Shown: positions 50,802-59,562, numbered from the stretch's first letter. The stretch: DNA of 64,000 nt from Candidatus Poribacteria bacterium WGA-3G (GCA_000406005.1 ASZN01000029.1:1-64000); one strand, 5' to 3'. The notes: generated by a model not told the origin, from the letters alone. Translations and numbers: made by a program.

Positions 50802-51506
50802 TTATCCGCTATCAAAATCTCTTCTGTAAGTCTTTGATTTCGCGTGGCGGGATTTACTTCTCAATGCCCAGACACTACCAGTGAAATTACTTTCAATCAG
50901 TTGCTGAAAAATTTCATGATCTGTCCACGGCTTGATATCAAATATATCAACTTCAGACGAAAACGGATAAATTTCGGCTTCACCGGACAGTATAGCAAAG
51001 AATTTACCGCGCTTGTTCGGCAAAAAGATAGGGCCTCGCCATTCCAAATATTCAACTATCGGTAGTGTGTCTGGAATAGACATTTCCGCATGGAGGATAA
51101 CTTCTGTCTTATCCTGCAATTTGATGAAAGCAGGGATCCTGTTTTGGAGTCGGATGTTGCCGTGAAAGTAAGGTGTCTTGAAAAACACTCGCTCCGAAAA
51201 AGTCAAAAGTTTGGACGAGTTAAAGGCGCACGGCAAATAGTATCCGTCTAAACTCGTTCCATCTTCAGTGTTGCAAACACCAACAGCAATAACAAACTCT
51301 TTAAACTTGAATCCCCGCCACTTTGCATCTATCGCACTCAGTAAAAGTACCGCCTTACCCGCTTCATGGTACGGTAAAAGTCCCTCCGCATCCAATACCG
51401 CTTGCCAGAACGACAGATCCGCTGTACCGTGCAGCGTGACTTCCCTGACATTATAAAGATTCGCAGCATATTGGATAGAGGGGTTCGTAGAGGCACTGTT
51501 AGGCAT
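50802..51506 (-). CDS. Acetoacetate-decarboxylase-like fold protein
   Basis: This gene encodes 234 residues. I chose the ATG at 51506, inside the GH32 gene end, giving an 8-base overlap with its stop at 51499. The pattern LLSAIDAKWRGFKFKEFVIAVGVC, GYYLPCAFNSSKLLTF and RVFFKTPYFHGNIRL resembles the beta-barrel of acetoacetate decarboxylase-like proteins. The catalytic Lys cannot be assigned. Overlap with GH32 implies co-translation. The family call is tentative and rests on fold-like pattern only. Confidence 0.6.
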   Translation of the reverse strand: MPNSASTNPSIQYAANLYNVREVTLHGTADLSFWQAVLDAEGLLPYHEAGKAVLLLSAIDAKWRGFKFKEFVIAVGVCNTEDGTSLDGYYLPCAFNSSKLLTFSERVFFKTPYFHGNIRLQNRIPAFIKLQDKTEVILHAEMSIPDTLPIVEYLEWRGPIFLPNKRGKFFAILSGEAEIYPFSSEVDIFDIKPWTDHEIFQQLIESNFTGSVWALRSKSRHAKSKTYRRDFDSG

Positions 51507-53055
51507 AGATGTCCTGCATCTGCCAAGCATCTAACGATTTAAGTTCGCATGCTTGCCCCTGTGAACGTAACGAAACACCCACGCTCTCCTCCTTGTCAGG
51601 ATAAACACGCATCGCTACACACTGCTTCCCGTTAGCGAATACCTCCACCACACTCTTATCAACGAACACTCGGAGTTTGAGAGTCTCATCGCGGGCAACA
51701 GAGATCGCCCCAGTTTCAGGCGCGCGTGAAAGCACATCCGGTGCAACCGACGCGTACGACGAATCAATTGTCAACAGACTATCACGAACATCAACGCCAG
51801 GATTCAGGTTCCGCAAACCGCGTTCCCTGAAGAAGGCGATGCGGGTGAACTCCTCTTTCTGCGGTGAACGGAGGACATTCAACTCAACCATCGGTGCCGA
51901 TTTCGGGTCGATTTCGAGATCAAGCTCCATCGCGTTGCCATTGATGCCTTCAAGCACGACTTCTTCGTTCGCCGGGAGCGTCATCGCATCAACGTGTCGA
52001 TGTTCATACCGCAACGATGCAATATCACCCGCAGGCTCAACGCCGACTTCATCTCTGGAGAGGAGTGTCAGACGACGCGGCAACGTCATGATCTGATTCC
52101 AACCCTTCGTCGGTTTCGCTGGGTTCATATTATAAATAACAATGAGTCCGCCGTTGCCATCGGGTGTCGCAGAGGGTGCATGGACACCCGCAGGAGACGC
52201 TGCACCGAAATTGTTCTTCGCACCCGCCGTCACGACGAACTTGTCGCGTTCGGTGTCATAATCACCGAGCAGATACTGCCCACCGCTCATGTGGCTAAAG
52301 AAAAGGAGCATGTGGCGATCACCGATGGGCCAGAAATACGGACACGCACCGTCATCACCGACCAACGTGAACAGATCGTCTTCAACAAACGGATGCAGAT
52401 AGACCCAGTTCGCTAAATCTGCTGAACGGAGCAAGAAATTAGCACGAATCGGTTTGCCACCAGGTCCATGCGGGAGTGTACCGCCGGAAAGCGAATAATA
52501 CATGCCATCCTTCTTCCAGATACACGGGTCAAAGACACGATAGACCGGGGTTGTACCGTCGGCGTGTTTTGCAGGGATAACAGCCTGCCCAGACACCTTC
52601 TCCCAATTCAGGAGCAACGGATCACTCGACACCGCCACCATGTTCCCGACAACCGTACCGTGATACATCGCGATGACGCGGTCTTCCTCTACAAGCGTCG
52701 CACCGGAGAAACAGCACCGTTCCGGGTTCGGATAAATCGCATACGGCAGATCGCGCCAGTGGATGAGGTCGTCGCTCATCGCGTGTCCCCAATGTTGACG
52801 CGTATCTTCCGGCGGATACGCCTGATAAAAGAGATGCCATCGTCCCTGCCAGAAACAGAGACCGTTCGGATCGTTCAGCATCGCTTCCGGATTAATATAA
52901 TGATAAATCGGACGATGCGGATCGCCTTGATATGTTTTTCGATAAGCGTCGAGCCGTTGCATCAACGGGTTCGTTTCCAATTGCGCTTCTTGTTCTTCCA
53001 ACGTCTCCGCAAATGTATAGTGCGGCACACGCGAGGTATAATCTTCGTTTGCCAT
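51499..53055 (-). CDS. Glycoside hydrolase family 32 protein, atypical catalytic site
   Basis: This gene encodes 518 residues, with no signal peptide. The five-bladed propeller has YINPEAMLNDPNGLCFWQG, with the nucleophile D62, and RVFDPCIWKKDG, the D of the RDP motif. The expected acid/base Glu motif (W-E-C-P) reads DGACPYF, so Ala stands in the Glu place. The C-terminal beta-sandwich follows (FVDKSVVEVFANG). Family members hydrolyse or transfer fructosyl units. The missing Glu may mean a weak or non-catalytic enzyme or a different general acid. GGAGAACC lies before the ATG. It overlaps the downstream gene by 8 bases. Confidence 0.85.
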   Translation of the reverse strand: MANEDYTSRVPHYTFAETLEEQEAQLETNPLMQRLDAYRKTYQGDPHRPIYHYINPEAMLNDPNGLCFWQGRWHLFYQAYPPEDTRQHWGHAMSDDLIHWRDLPYAIYPNPERCCFSGATLVEEDRVIAMYHGTVVGNMVAVSSDPLLLNWEKVSGQAVIPAKHADGTTPVYRVFDPCIWKKDGMYYSLSGGTLPHGPGGKPIRANFLLRSADLANWVYLHPFVEDDLFTLVGDDGACPYFWPIGDRHMLLFFSHMSGGQYLLGDYDTERDKFVVTAGAKNNFGAASPAGVHAPSATPDGNGGLIVIYNMNPAKPTKGWNQIMTLPRRLTLLSRDEVGVEPAGDIASLRYEHRHVDAMTLPANEEVVLEGINGNAMELDLEIDPKSAPMVELNVLRSPQKEEFTRIAFFRERGLRNLNPGVDVRDSLLTIDSSYASVAPDVLSRAPETGAISVARDETLKLRVFVDKSVVEVFANGKQCVAMRVYPDKEESVGVSLRSQGQACELKSLDAWQMQDIYA

Positions 53056-53079
53056 GGTTCTCCTCTATTATGCAACCTT

Positions 53080-53193
53080 ATACCATTTCTGTTAATAAAT
53101 CTCTCTTTACGTAGAACAAACTGTTAGTTTGTTGCGCAGTGTTACACATTTTACGAAAACCGATAATGTGATAACAGCGTTTAGAAATGGTAT
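53080..53193. repeat. MITE-like element with ATACCATTTCT ends
   Basis: ATACCATTTCT (53080-53090) and AGAAATGGTAT (53183-53193) are perfect 11-bp inverted repeats. A 13-bp direct repeat TATGCAACCTTAT at 53069-53081 and 53200-53212 flanks it. A REP-like palindrome (GTAGAACAAACTGTTAGTTTGTTGCGC, 53111-53137) is nested inside. No protein is encoded. Confidence 0.6.
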
Positions 53194-53268
53194 TATGAAT
53201 ATGCAACCTTATGAAATTTCGTGATGCTTAGCATAGCACAGAATCGTCCACCTGTCCAGAAAATTTAA

Positions 53269-53297
53269 TTGACACAATTTTTAGGTTTTGCTATAAT
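53269..53297 (+). promoter_or_regulatory. Perfect-consensus sigma-70 promoter
   Basis: TTGACA (53269-53274), a 17-base spacer and TATAAT (53292-53297) match the consensus at every base. The transcript start would be near 53304, 54 bases before the ATG of the UxuA-like gene. The spacer and -10 region (TTTTTAGGTTTTGCTATA) resemble the right end of MITE copy B. Confidence 0.8.
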
Positions 53298-53357
53298 GCG
53301 GAAATACCACACCAAATAATGCAAACAACACTTCAATCGTTGAAGGAGCGCAAAACA

Positions 53358-54356
53358 ATGGATAAAACAGGAAAACAACCGTACAAAAAAGCGGAGATGC
53401 ATGTCGGTGTTCAAGGCATCGGAACCTCTCCGAAAGAGTTGGCGTTCCTCGTTCGGCACGGTGTAACGCACATGGATGCCTCCGTTGAGAATACTGAAGC
53501 CGAAACGCTGACGCAACACAAAGAAGCAGCAGCGGCAGCCGGTGTTAGCCTCGAAATGATTCATATCGGGCTTCCGAGAAGCATTACACTCGCCCAAGAC
53601 CCGCAGCGCGATAGAGACCTTGATGCAGTTTGCAAAATGATTGAAAACGCAGCAGCAGCAGGCTTACGAGGCTTGAACTATAACTTCTGTATCCTAAACC
53701 ACCAGCGCACCGAGAGCACGCCGGGACGTGGCGGCTCACGTTACAGCACCTTCGACTTTTCCAAATACGATAACGAAACACTCTCAGAAGCAGGCGAAGT
53801 GAGTCGTGAAGAAGCGTTTGATCGGATCGCATACTTTCTCGAACGCGTGATCCCTGTCGCTGAAGAGAACAAAATCCAAATGGCGTGCCATCCAAACGAT
53901 CCGCCTGCCCCAATTTTAAGAGGCGTCGAACGGTGGAATCACCCTATATTTGACGGATTGAAACGCTTCTCCGAAATTGCAGAGAGTCCGTATCACGGGT
54001 TCAACTTCTGTTGTGGTACAGTCTCAGAGGGATTAGAGGATCCCGGCACCGAATTTTATGAAATCCTCGAATACTTCGGCGAACGGAAAAAGGTTTTTAA
54101 CATTCACTTCCGCAATATCCGCGGCGGACTACACAACTTCCAAGAGGTTTGGCCCGACGAGGGACACCTCGACATGCACAAAGTCGCACAGGTACTCCGA
54201 GATGTGGAATATCCGTACATGCTGATGCCAGACCATGCACCATCGCACCCTGATGATAAACCACCGCAGGGGGTATCAGGCAGAGTCCGACAGGCGTGGG
54301 CATTCCAGTTCGGATACATCATCGCCTTAATTCAGGCGGTCAATTCAGAACAGTAG
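53358..54356 (+). CDS. Mannonate dehydratase-like (UxuA family) enzyme
   Basis: This gene encodes 332 residues. I chose the ATG at 53358, with GAAGGAG upstream. The UxuA-type TIM barrel is shown by GLRGLNYNFCILN, MACHPNDPPAP with metal-site His/Asp/Asn, NFCCGTVSEG with Cys, and VFNIHFRNIRGG plus LMPDHAPSHPDD. The enzyme dehydrates D-mannonate to 2-keto-3-deoxygluconate in glucuronate catabolism, and relatives may act on other uronates. No kdgK/eda genes are nearby. It has a perfect promoter of its own. Confidence 0.85.
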   Translation: MDKTGKQPYKKAEMHVGVQGIGTSPKELAFLVRHGVTHMDASVENTEAETLTQHKEAAAAAGVSLEMIHIGLPRSITLAQDPQRDRDLDAVCKMIENAAAAGLRGLNYNFCILNHQRTESTPGRGGSRYSTFDFSKYDNETLSEAGEVSREEAFDRIAYFLERVIPVAEENKIQMACHPNDPPAPILRGVERWNHPIFDGLKRFSEIAESPYHGFNFCCGTVSEGLEDPGTEFYEILEYFGERKKVFNIHFRNIRGGLHNFQEVWPDEGHLDMHKVAQVLRDVEYPYMLMPDHAPSHPDDKPPQGVSGRVRQAWAFQFGYIIALIQAVNSEQ

Positions 54357-54392
54357 TACTTTGTCTACTTTTATTTTTAGCGTACGTTACCC

Positions 54393-54417
54393 GTAGGGGC
54401 GAGGTGACCTCGCCTGA
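54393..54417. repeat. GTAGGGGCGAGGT palindrome
   Basis: CGTAGGGGCGAGG-TGA-CCTCGCC is a hairpin of the same family as the terminator at 25009-25035 and the insertions in lpxK and the larA-like gene. It lies just after the UxuA-like gene but lacks a T-run. Confidence 0.6.
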
Positions 54418-54523
54418 TACTAACCATGCACCCTCAATTTGAAACCGGATCAAACAATAGACTGTTAACTTTAATCAGTTAAAACGCTTTAGTTCATAGC
54501 AAACCAACTTTTCAGGAGAAAAA

Positions 54524-55306
54524 ATGAAATCCATTATAACTTGTTTAGCGATTCTTATAATTAGTCTGATCCTCACAATACATACTTATGCCGAGATCGA
54601 CCTTGAAACCGCAAGGGGTATTTGGCTACTCGACGAAGGCGACGGCAATGTCATCAACGATATGTCCGGAAACGAGAACCACGGCGAACTTCAAGGTGGA
54701 GAATGGGTTGACGGACCCAATGGTGCCCCTGCGCTCAGTTTAAACGGACAAGACGATCGCGTTATCATCGCAGACTCCGATAGCCTGTACCTCGAAGAAG
54801 CGTGGACGATCACCTCATGGGTATTTGTCAACGCATCCGAAAACGGTTTTGGACATATCCTCGGAAAAAGACCCGCAGCCGGAACAATCGCAAATTACGC
54901 ATTCAGGACAAGCGGCAACGGGACGGCTTGGGAAGCGTACTATTCTCGAGACGGTTGGAAAGGTGCCTGGAGTCAAGGAACCGTGAAAAAAGATGTCTGG
55001 TTGTATATGAGCGCAACTTATGATGGCACGGATACCATTACAATCTACGAAAATGGAGCCGAAATCGGTGCTGTTAGCGGAATGGGAGGCCCAGCACCTC
55101 GAAACGACACGGATGTTAACATCGGCGGTTGGACGGATAACACGTCAGAGACGCTTGATGGTATGCTCGCTGAGGTCGCGCTTTTTGATGTCGCACTCTC
55201 AGAAGCGGACATAAACAACCTCATGGAGGACGGGCTATCGTCCATAACGGCTGTTGAACCTGCTGGTAAACTTGCGACGACATGGGCTGGCATCAAATCG
55301 AGATAA
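54524..55306 (+). CDS. Secreted LamG domain protein 3
   Basis: This gene encodes 260 residues with a signal peptide (cut near YAEID). One LamG-type beta sandwich follows: RGIWLLDEGDGNVIND, ALSLNGQDDRVIIAD, WTITSWVFVN, GHILGKRPAAG, and MLAEVALFDVALSEADIN. The C-terminus PAGKLATTWAGIKSR carries the shared tag. A near-copy follows 106 bases downstream. AGGAG lies before the ATG. It is probably a surface glycan-binding protein, next to the sulfatase. Confidence 0.85.
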   Translation: MKSIITCLAILIISLILTIHTYAEIDLETARGIWLLDEGDGNVINDMSGNENHGELQGGEWVDGPNGAPALSLNGQDDRVIIADSDSLYLEEAWTITSWVFVNASENGFGHILGKRPAAGTIANYAFRTSGNGTAWEAYYSRDGWKGAWSQGTVKKDVWLYMSATYDGTDTITIYENGAEIGAVSGMGGPAPRNDTDVNIGGWTDNTSETLDGMLAEVALFDVALSEADINNLMEDGLSSITAVEPAGKLATTWAGIKSR

Positions 55307-55412
55307 GTGATACGGCAAAATTGGGTCCAGTTAGTGTCCTTTGAAACGATCCGCCCCTGTTTTGTAATCGCCAATTTTAACCACAATTCAGTTTATTGTA
55401 AAGGAGACAAAA

Positions 55413-56195
55413 ATGAGATCCATCATAACTTGCTTAGCGATCATCACCATCAGTCTAACCTTCGCAGTCTACGCACACGCGGAACTCGACTTTGAAACCG
55501 CAAGGGGGATTTGGCTGCTCGACGAAGGTAAAGGCAACGTTATCAACGATAGTTCTGAATACGAGCACCACGGTGAACTTCAGGGCGGAAAATGGGTTGA
55601 TGGACCAGACGGTGCCCCCGCTCTGAGTTTAAACGGGGTAAATGATCGGGTCATCATCGCTGACACCGACAGTCTGTACCTCGACGATGCCTGGACGATT
55701 ACCGCATGGGCTTTTGTGAACAAAGCCGAAAATGGTTATGGACATATCCTCGGAAAAAGACCCGCGAATGGGACAGTCGCAAATTACGCATTCAGGACAA
55801 GTCCTGACGGTACCCAATGGGACACTTATTTTGCCCGAGACGGTTGGAAAGGGATTTGGAGACAAGGGAACGTCAAGAAGGATACCTGGATGTACATGAC
55901 CGCAACCTATGATGGAGAGGATACCCTCAAAATTTATGAAAATGGCGTTGAAGTCGCTTCCGAGGGCGGGAAGGGTAAACCAGCACCGCGAGATAACGCA
56001 CCCGTCAACATCGGCGGCTGGGAAAACAACACCTCAGAAACCCTCAACGGTATGCTCTATGAGGTCGCACTTTTTGATGTCGCCTTGGAAGAAGATGACA
56101 TTAACGATCTGATGGAGAACGGATTAGAGAAACTATTGGCTGTCGAGCCTTCTGGTAAACTCGCAACCACGTGGGCAGACATCAAATCGCGGTAA
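55413..56195 (+). CDS. Secreted LamG domain protein 4
   Basis: This gene encodes 260 residues, the same length as LamG 3 and highly similar throughout (ETARGIWLLDEGKGN, GHILGKRPANG, RDGWKG, MLYEVALFDVAL). It has a signal peptide (cut near AHAEL) and the C-terminal tag PSGKLATTWADIKSR. The pair is a recent tandem duplication. Differences are scattered, so both copies seem under selection. AAGGAG lies before the ATG. A stem-loop (56205-56254) follows. Confidence 0.85.
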   Translation: MRSIITCLAIITISLTFAVYAHAELDFETARGIWLLDEGKGNVINDSSEYEHHGELQGGKWVDGPDGAPALSLNGVNDRVIIADTDSLYLDDAWTITAWAFVNKAENGYGHILGKRPANGTVANYAFRTSPDGTQWDTYFARDGWKGIWRQGNVKKDTWMYMTATYDGEDTLKIYENGVEVASEGGKGKPAPRDNAPVNIGGWENNTSETLNGMLYEVALFDVALEEDDINDLMENGLEKLLAVEPSGKLATTWADIKSR

Positions 56196-56204
56196 AAAAT
56201 TCAG

Positions 56205-56254
56205 CAAGTTGCGTGCCGTCAATATATCATTTAAAATCGACGACACGCAACTTG
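56205..56254 (+). terminator. Long stem-loop after LamG 4
   Basis: CAAGTTGCGTG (56205-56215) pairs perfectly with CACGCAACTTG (56244-56254), 11 bp. The 28-base loop holds a GTC/GAC partial stem. It lies 9 bases after the LamG 4 stop. No clear T-run follows, so it may be a terminator, a processing site or a repeat. Confidence 0.5.
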
Positions 56255-56312
56255 TGTAGATACTGCACTTGCACCGGATCTAACACCACCACACGCCAAT
56301 CACGGAAACATC

Positions 56313-57590
56313 ATGACAAAATTACCTAACATCCTTCTCATTCTCGCCGACGACCACGGCTACGGCGATATTTCAGCACACGACGGTCCATCAATCCAGA
56401 CCCCAAACATCGACAGAATTGCCACAAACGGTACGCGGTTCACAAGATTTTACGCCAACTCCTCCGTCTGTTCACCAAGCCGCGCATCACTTATGACCGG
56501 ACGCTACCCCGACAGGGTCGGCGTGCCAGGCGTGATTCGGACACACCCCGAAAACAACTGGGGCTACTTTCGACAGGACGCAACCACACTCCCGTCAGCG
56601 TTGAAACAGAAAGATTACCGGACCGCACTCATCGGGAAATGGCACCTCGGACTCGAACCGGAGAACCATCCGTGCAAACGCGGATTCGATCACTTTCACG
56701 GCTTCCTCGGCGATATGATGGACGACTACTACACGCACCTCCGACACGACATAAACTACATGCGGCACGGTTTTGATACCATCGACCCCAGAGGACACGC
56801 TACGGATCTCTTCTCAGATTGGAGCACAGAATTCATTCGGGCGCAAGCGCAATCGTCCCAACCCTTTTTCCTGTACCTCGCCTATAACGCACCGCACACG
56901 CCGATCCAACCGCCTGATGAATGGATCGCGCGCGTACAGGAACGCGAACCCGATATTTCACCACAACGCGCAAAATATATAGCACTCGTTGAGCACATGG
57001 ATGAAGGCATCGGACGGGTACTTGATACCCTTGAGAAGACCGATCAACTCTCCAATACACTCGTCATCTACACATCCGATAACGGAGGGCAAATGAACGT
57101 CGGGGCTCACAACGGTCCACTACGCGGACAAAAAGGACAGATGTATGAAGGTGGTATCCGAGTGCCAACCTGTGCAATGTGGCCCGGCTACATCCAAGAC
57201 GGATATGTCACAGATCAGGTCGCTCTGCTCATGGATATTTTCCCGACTGTTTGTGAGGCGGCTGGCGCACCAATCCCCGACGAGATCGAAGGACGCTCAA
57301 TCTGGCAGACGCTCCAAGGCGAACAGCAAGACTTTTCAGAACGCATCCTCTACTGGGTGCGCAGAGAAGGTGGACAACAGTTCCTCGGACAGTGCCAACA
57401 CGCCATTCGGCGTGGCGACATCAAATTGCTACACAACAGTCCCTTTGAACCGTTAGAACTCTACGACCTCGCAAACGACCCGCTCGAAACAACGGACAAC
57501 GCACAAACAGAGAAAGCACGCTTTAGAGAAATGAGCCAGCTGTTCCAAGCGGAAACACAGAAGGCAGGGAACATACGGTGGCAACGATAA
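56313..57590 (+). CDS. Type I sulfatase
   Basis: This gene encodes 425 residues of the arylsulfatase family. The catalytic motif CSPSRASLMTG (C53) is the type that is converted to formylglycine. NILLILADDHGYGD holds the metal-binding D13/D14, and TSDNGGQMNVGAHNG the third metal site (D, N). IGKWHLGLEPENHP is a further hallmark. There is no signal peptide, so it may act in the cytoplasm on imported oligosaccharides. LamG genes lie upstream and GH95 downstream, pointing to sulfated fucan or similar substrates (inference). The nearby FGE-fold protein lacks the catalytic Cys pair, so maturation must depend on another enzyme. Confidence 0.9.
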   Translation: MTKLPNILLILADDHGYGDISAHDGPSIQTPNIDRIATNGTRFTRFYANSSVCSPSRASLMTGRYPDRVGVPGVIRTHPENNWGYFRQDATTLPSALKQKDYRTALIGKWHLGLEPENHPCKRGFDHFHGFLGDMMDDYYTHLRHDINYMRHGFDTIDPRGHATDLFSDWSTEFIRAQAQSSQPFFLYLAYNAPHTPIQPPDEWIARVQEREPDISPQRAKYIALVEHMDEGIGRVLDTLEKTDQLSNTLVIYTSDNGGQMNVGAHNGPLRGQKGQMYEGGIRVPTCAMWPGYIQDGYVTDQVALLMDIFPTVCEAAGAPIPDEIEGRSIWQTLQGEQQDFSERILYWVRREGGQQFLGQCQHAIRRGDIKLLHNSPFEPLELYDLANDPLETTDNAQTEKARFREMSQLFQAETQKAGNIRWQR

Positions 57591-57698
57591 ACGCTACCTC
57601 CTTCGCCTCAGCCGATTGAATGCGTTTCTATTTTGCTAAAATGGCAGCTTAAGTTATACTTAAGCGGAATATCGAAGATAAAAAAGGGGGATGCTGTT

Positions 57699-58601
57699 TT
57701 GAATCAAGAAAAAAATGGAATTGAAACAGCAGAATCTGAGGACGCTCTCGACGCACGCGACGAGTCTCAAAGAGAAGACACGAACAACGGCATCAAGCGG
57801 CTCGAAAAATACGGCTATACTTCCCTGCACGATGCAGCACGCGACAACGCCTACAGAGCCGTAAAAGCACTTTTAGAAAATGGTGCCGATGCCAATGCAG
57901 AGGACGAATACGGCTATCCACCCTTGCATTGGGCAGCATGGCACAATGCCTACGAGGCGGCAACCGTCTTGTTAGAAAATGGTGCTGATGTCAACGCAAA
58001 AAATGATAAAGACTTTATTGCCTTACACTGGGCAGCGTGGAACAACGCACATGAAACGGCAGTCATCCTACTCGAAAACGGAGCGGATGCGAACGCCCGG
58101 AATGAAGACGGTGATACCCCTCTCCACTGGGCTGCATGGCGCAACGTCTATGAAGCAGATGGGATATCACTCGAAAACGAGGAAAATATCAATCCGAGAG
58201 ACAAGTCCGGTTACACCCTCCTTCATTGGGCTGCATGGCGCAACGCCTATAAAACAACCGTCACCTTACTCGAAAATGGTGCGGATGCAAACGCAGCGAA
58301 TAATAACGGTCAGACACCCCTTCACATCGCAGCAGAGGACAATACGTCCGAAGTCGCAACGGTTTTATTACAAAACGGCGCAAAGGTAAATAAAAAAGAC
58401 AAATACGGTGATACGCCTCTGCATATCGCAGCATCGCACAATGCCTCCGAAACAGCAGTCGTACTCCTTGAAAACGGAGCAGATCGCAGCGCAGCGAATG
58501 ACAACGATCAGACACCACTGCACCTCGCAGCAGAAGTAAAGGCACACGAGACTGTCAAAATCCTATGTGAACACTTAGAAAAAAAAGGATGGTCATGGTG
58601 A
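57699..58601 (+). CDS. Ankyrin-repeat protein
   Basis: This gene encodes about 300 residues, starting at a TTG (57699) with AAGGGGG upstream; an ATG-less longer frame begins at 57633. After a 50-residue acidic leader, eight ankyrin repeats follow (about residues 42-300), each with the TPLHWAAW...ALLENGADVNA pattern. The repeats are unusually alike (HWAAWRNAY, HWAAWHNAY), so they have expanded recently. No signal peptide is seen. In host-associated bacteria ankyrin proteins often act on eukaryotic partners. The sponge-symbiont context would suit that, but it is inferred. Confidence 0.8.
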   Translation: MNQEKNGIETAESEDALDARDESQREDTNNGIKRLEKYGYTSLHDAARDNAYRAVKALLENGADANAEDEYGYPPLHWAAWHNAYEAATVLLENGADVNAKNDKDFIALHWAAWNNAHETAVILLENGADANARNEDGDTPLHWAAWRNVYEADGISLENEENINPRDKSGYTLLHWAAWRNAYKTTVTLLENGADANAANNNGQTPLHIAAEDNTSEVATVLLQNGAKVNKKDKYGDTPLHIAASHNASETAVVLLENGADRSAANDNDQTPLHLAAEVKAHETVKILCEHLEKKGWSW

Positions 58602-58668
58602 TTGCCTTTCTGTCCATCCAGCAAAGTGTCACACGCTTAGCGTGAATGGACGTTATCTCGTCTGAAAA

Positions 58669-59562
58669 ATGCCCAGAAACACTTTATCTTTCCCAGAAAG
58701 CGAATTTCAGGACCGGGAATCAATGTCTACAAGTGCCATAGAGACTGCTTCAGTTCCAATACATCAGAGCACCGACGCAGTTTCAACGCTTCCAAACGTC
58801 AATGTGCCCGCTGACATGGTGCTCATCCCTGCAGGCGAATTCCAGATGCGAAGTCATGATATAAAGGTACACGGCAGCGAAAAATTGGTTTATACTGTCT
58901 ATGTTGACGCATTCTATATAGACAAATACCCAGTAACCAATGCACAATATAAGGCTTTTCTAAGCGAAAACCGACAATGGCAGAAAAACAACATCCATGA
59001 AAATTACCACAACGGAAATTATCTAAGAACTTGGAATAGGAACAACTACCCAAAAGGTAAAGCTGACCATCCGGTCGTTAATGTGAGTTGGTACACAGCA
59101 ATGGCTTACGCACAATGGATAGGAAAACGTTTGCCAACGGAATCAGAATGGGAAAAAGCCGCACGTGGTGGATTACACGAGAAAACATATCCCTGGGGGG
59201 ATCAACTTAATACGAGCATGGCAAACTACGGTAAGTATATTGGTGCACCGACACCTATCGGTGAATACCTACCTAACGACTACGGTGTCTACGACATGGC
59301 TGGAAATGTGTGGGAATGGTGTCTTGATGAATATGATAGGAATTTGCATAAGAAATTGCCGCCTCGAAACTACGACCCAGAAGCCAACAGCATGAGTGAA
59401 ACCATAAACAATTTTCTGAGTATTAAAACGTCTCGCGTGTTGCGTGGCGGTTCTTGGGCGAGTAGTCCGAAAGCCTTACAAGTTGCTTATTGTGGCGCGG
59501 CACCGCCAACGTTAACTTGCAACAGTTATGGATTTCGCTGCGTCAGAACTGTGTCTCTATGA
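58669..59562 (+). CDS. Formylglycine-generating-enzyme-fold protein without the catalytic Cys pair
   Basis: This gene encodes 297 residues. After a 45-residue leader, MVLIPAGEFQM and FYIDKYPVTNAQYKAFL start the FGE-sulfatase fold. PVVNVSWYTAMAYAQWIGKRLPTESEWEKAARGG and YDMAGNVWEWC are its hallmarks. The C-terminal core RVLRGGSWASSPKALQVAYCG aligns with the RVxKGGSFLCHESYC type of true FGEs but lacks both Cys residues there (S and L instead). It is probably not a sulfatase-maturing enzyme, despite the neighbour. It may be one of the many FGE-fold proteins of other function. Confidence 0.8.
   Translation: MPRNTLSFPESEFQDRESMSTSAIETASVPIHQSTDAVSTLPNVNVPADMVLIPAGEFQMRSHDIKVHGSEKLVYTVYVDAFYIDKYPVTNAQYKAFLSENRQWQKNNIHENYHNGNYLRTWNRNNYPKGKADHPVVNVSWYTAMAYAQWIGKRLPTESEWEKAARGGLHEKTYPWGDQLNTSMANYGKYIGAPTPIGEYLPNDYGVYDMAGNVWEWCLDEYDRNLHKKLPPRNYDPEANSMSETINNFLSIKTSRVLRGGSWASSPKALQVAYCGAAPPTLTCNSYGFRCVRTVSL

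Noticed and set aside
58669..59562. True sulfatase-maturing FGE
   Set aside because: The catalytic Cys pair is absent at the expected place.
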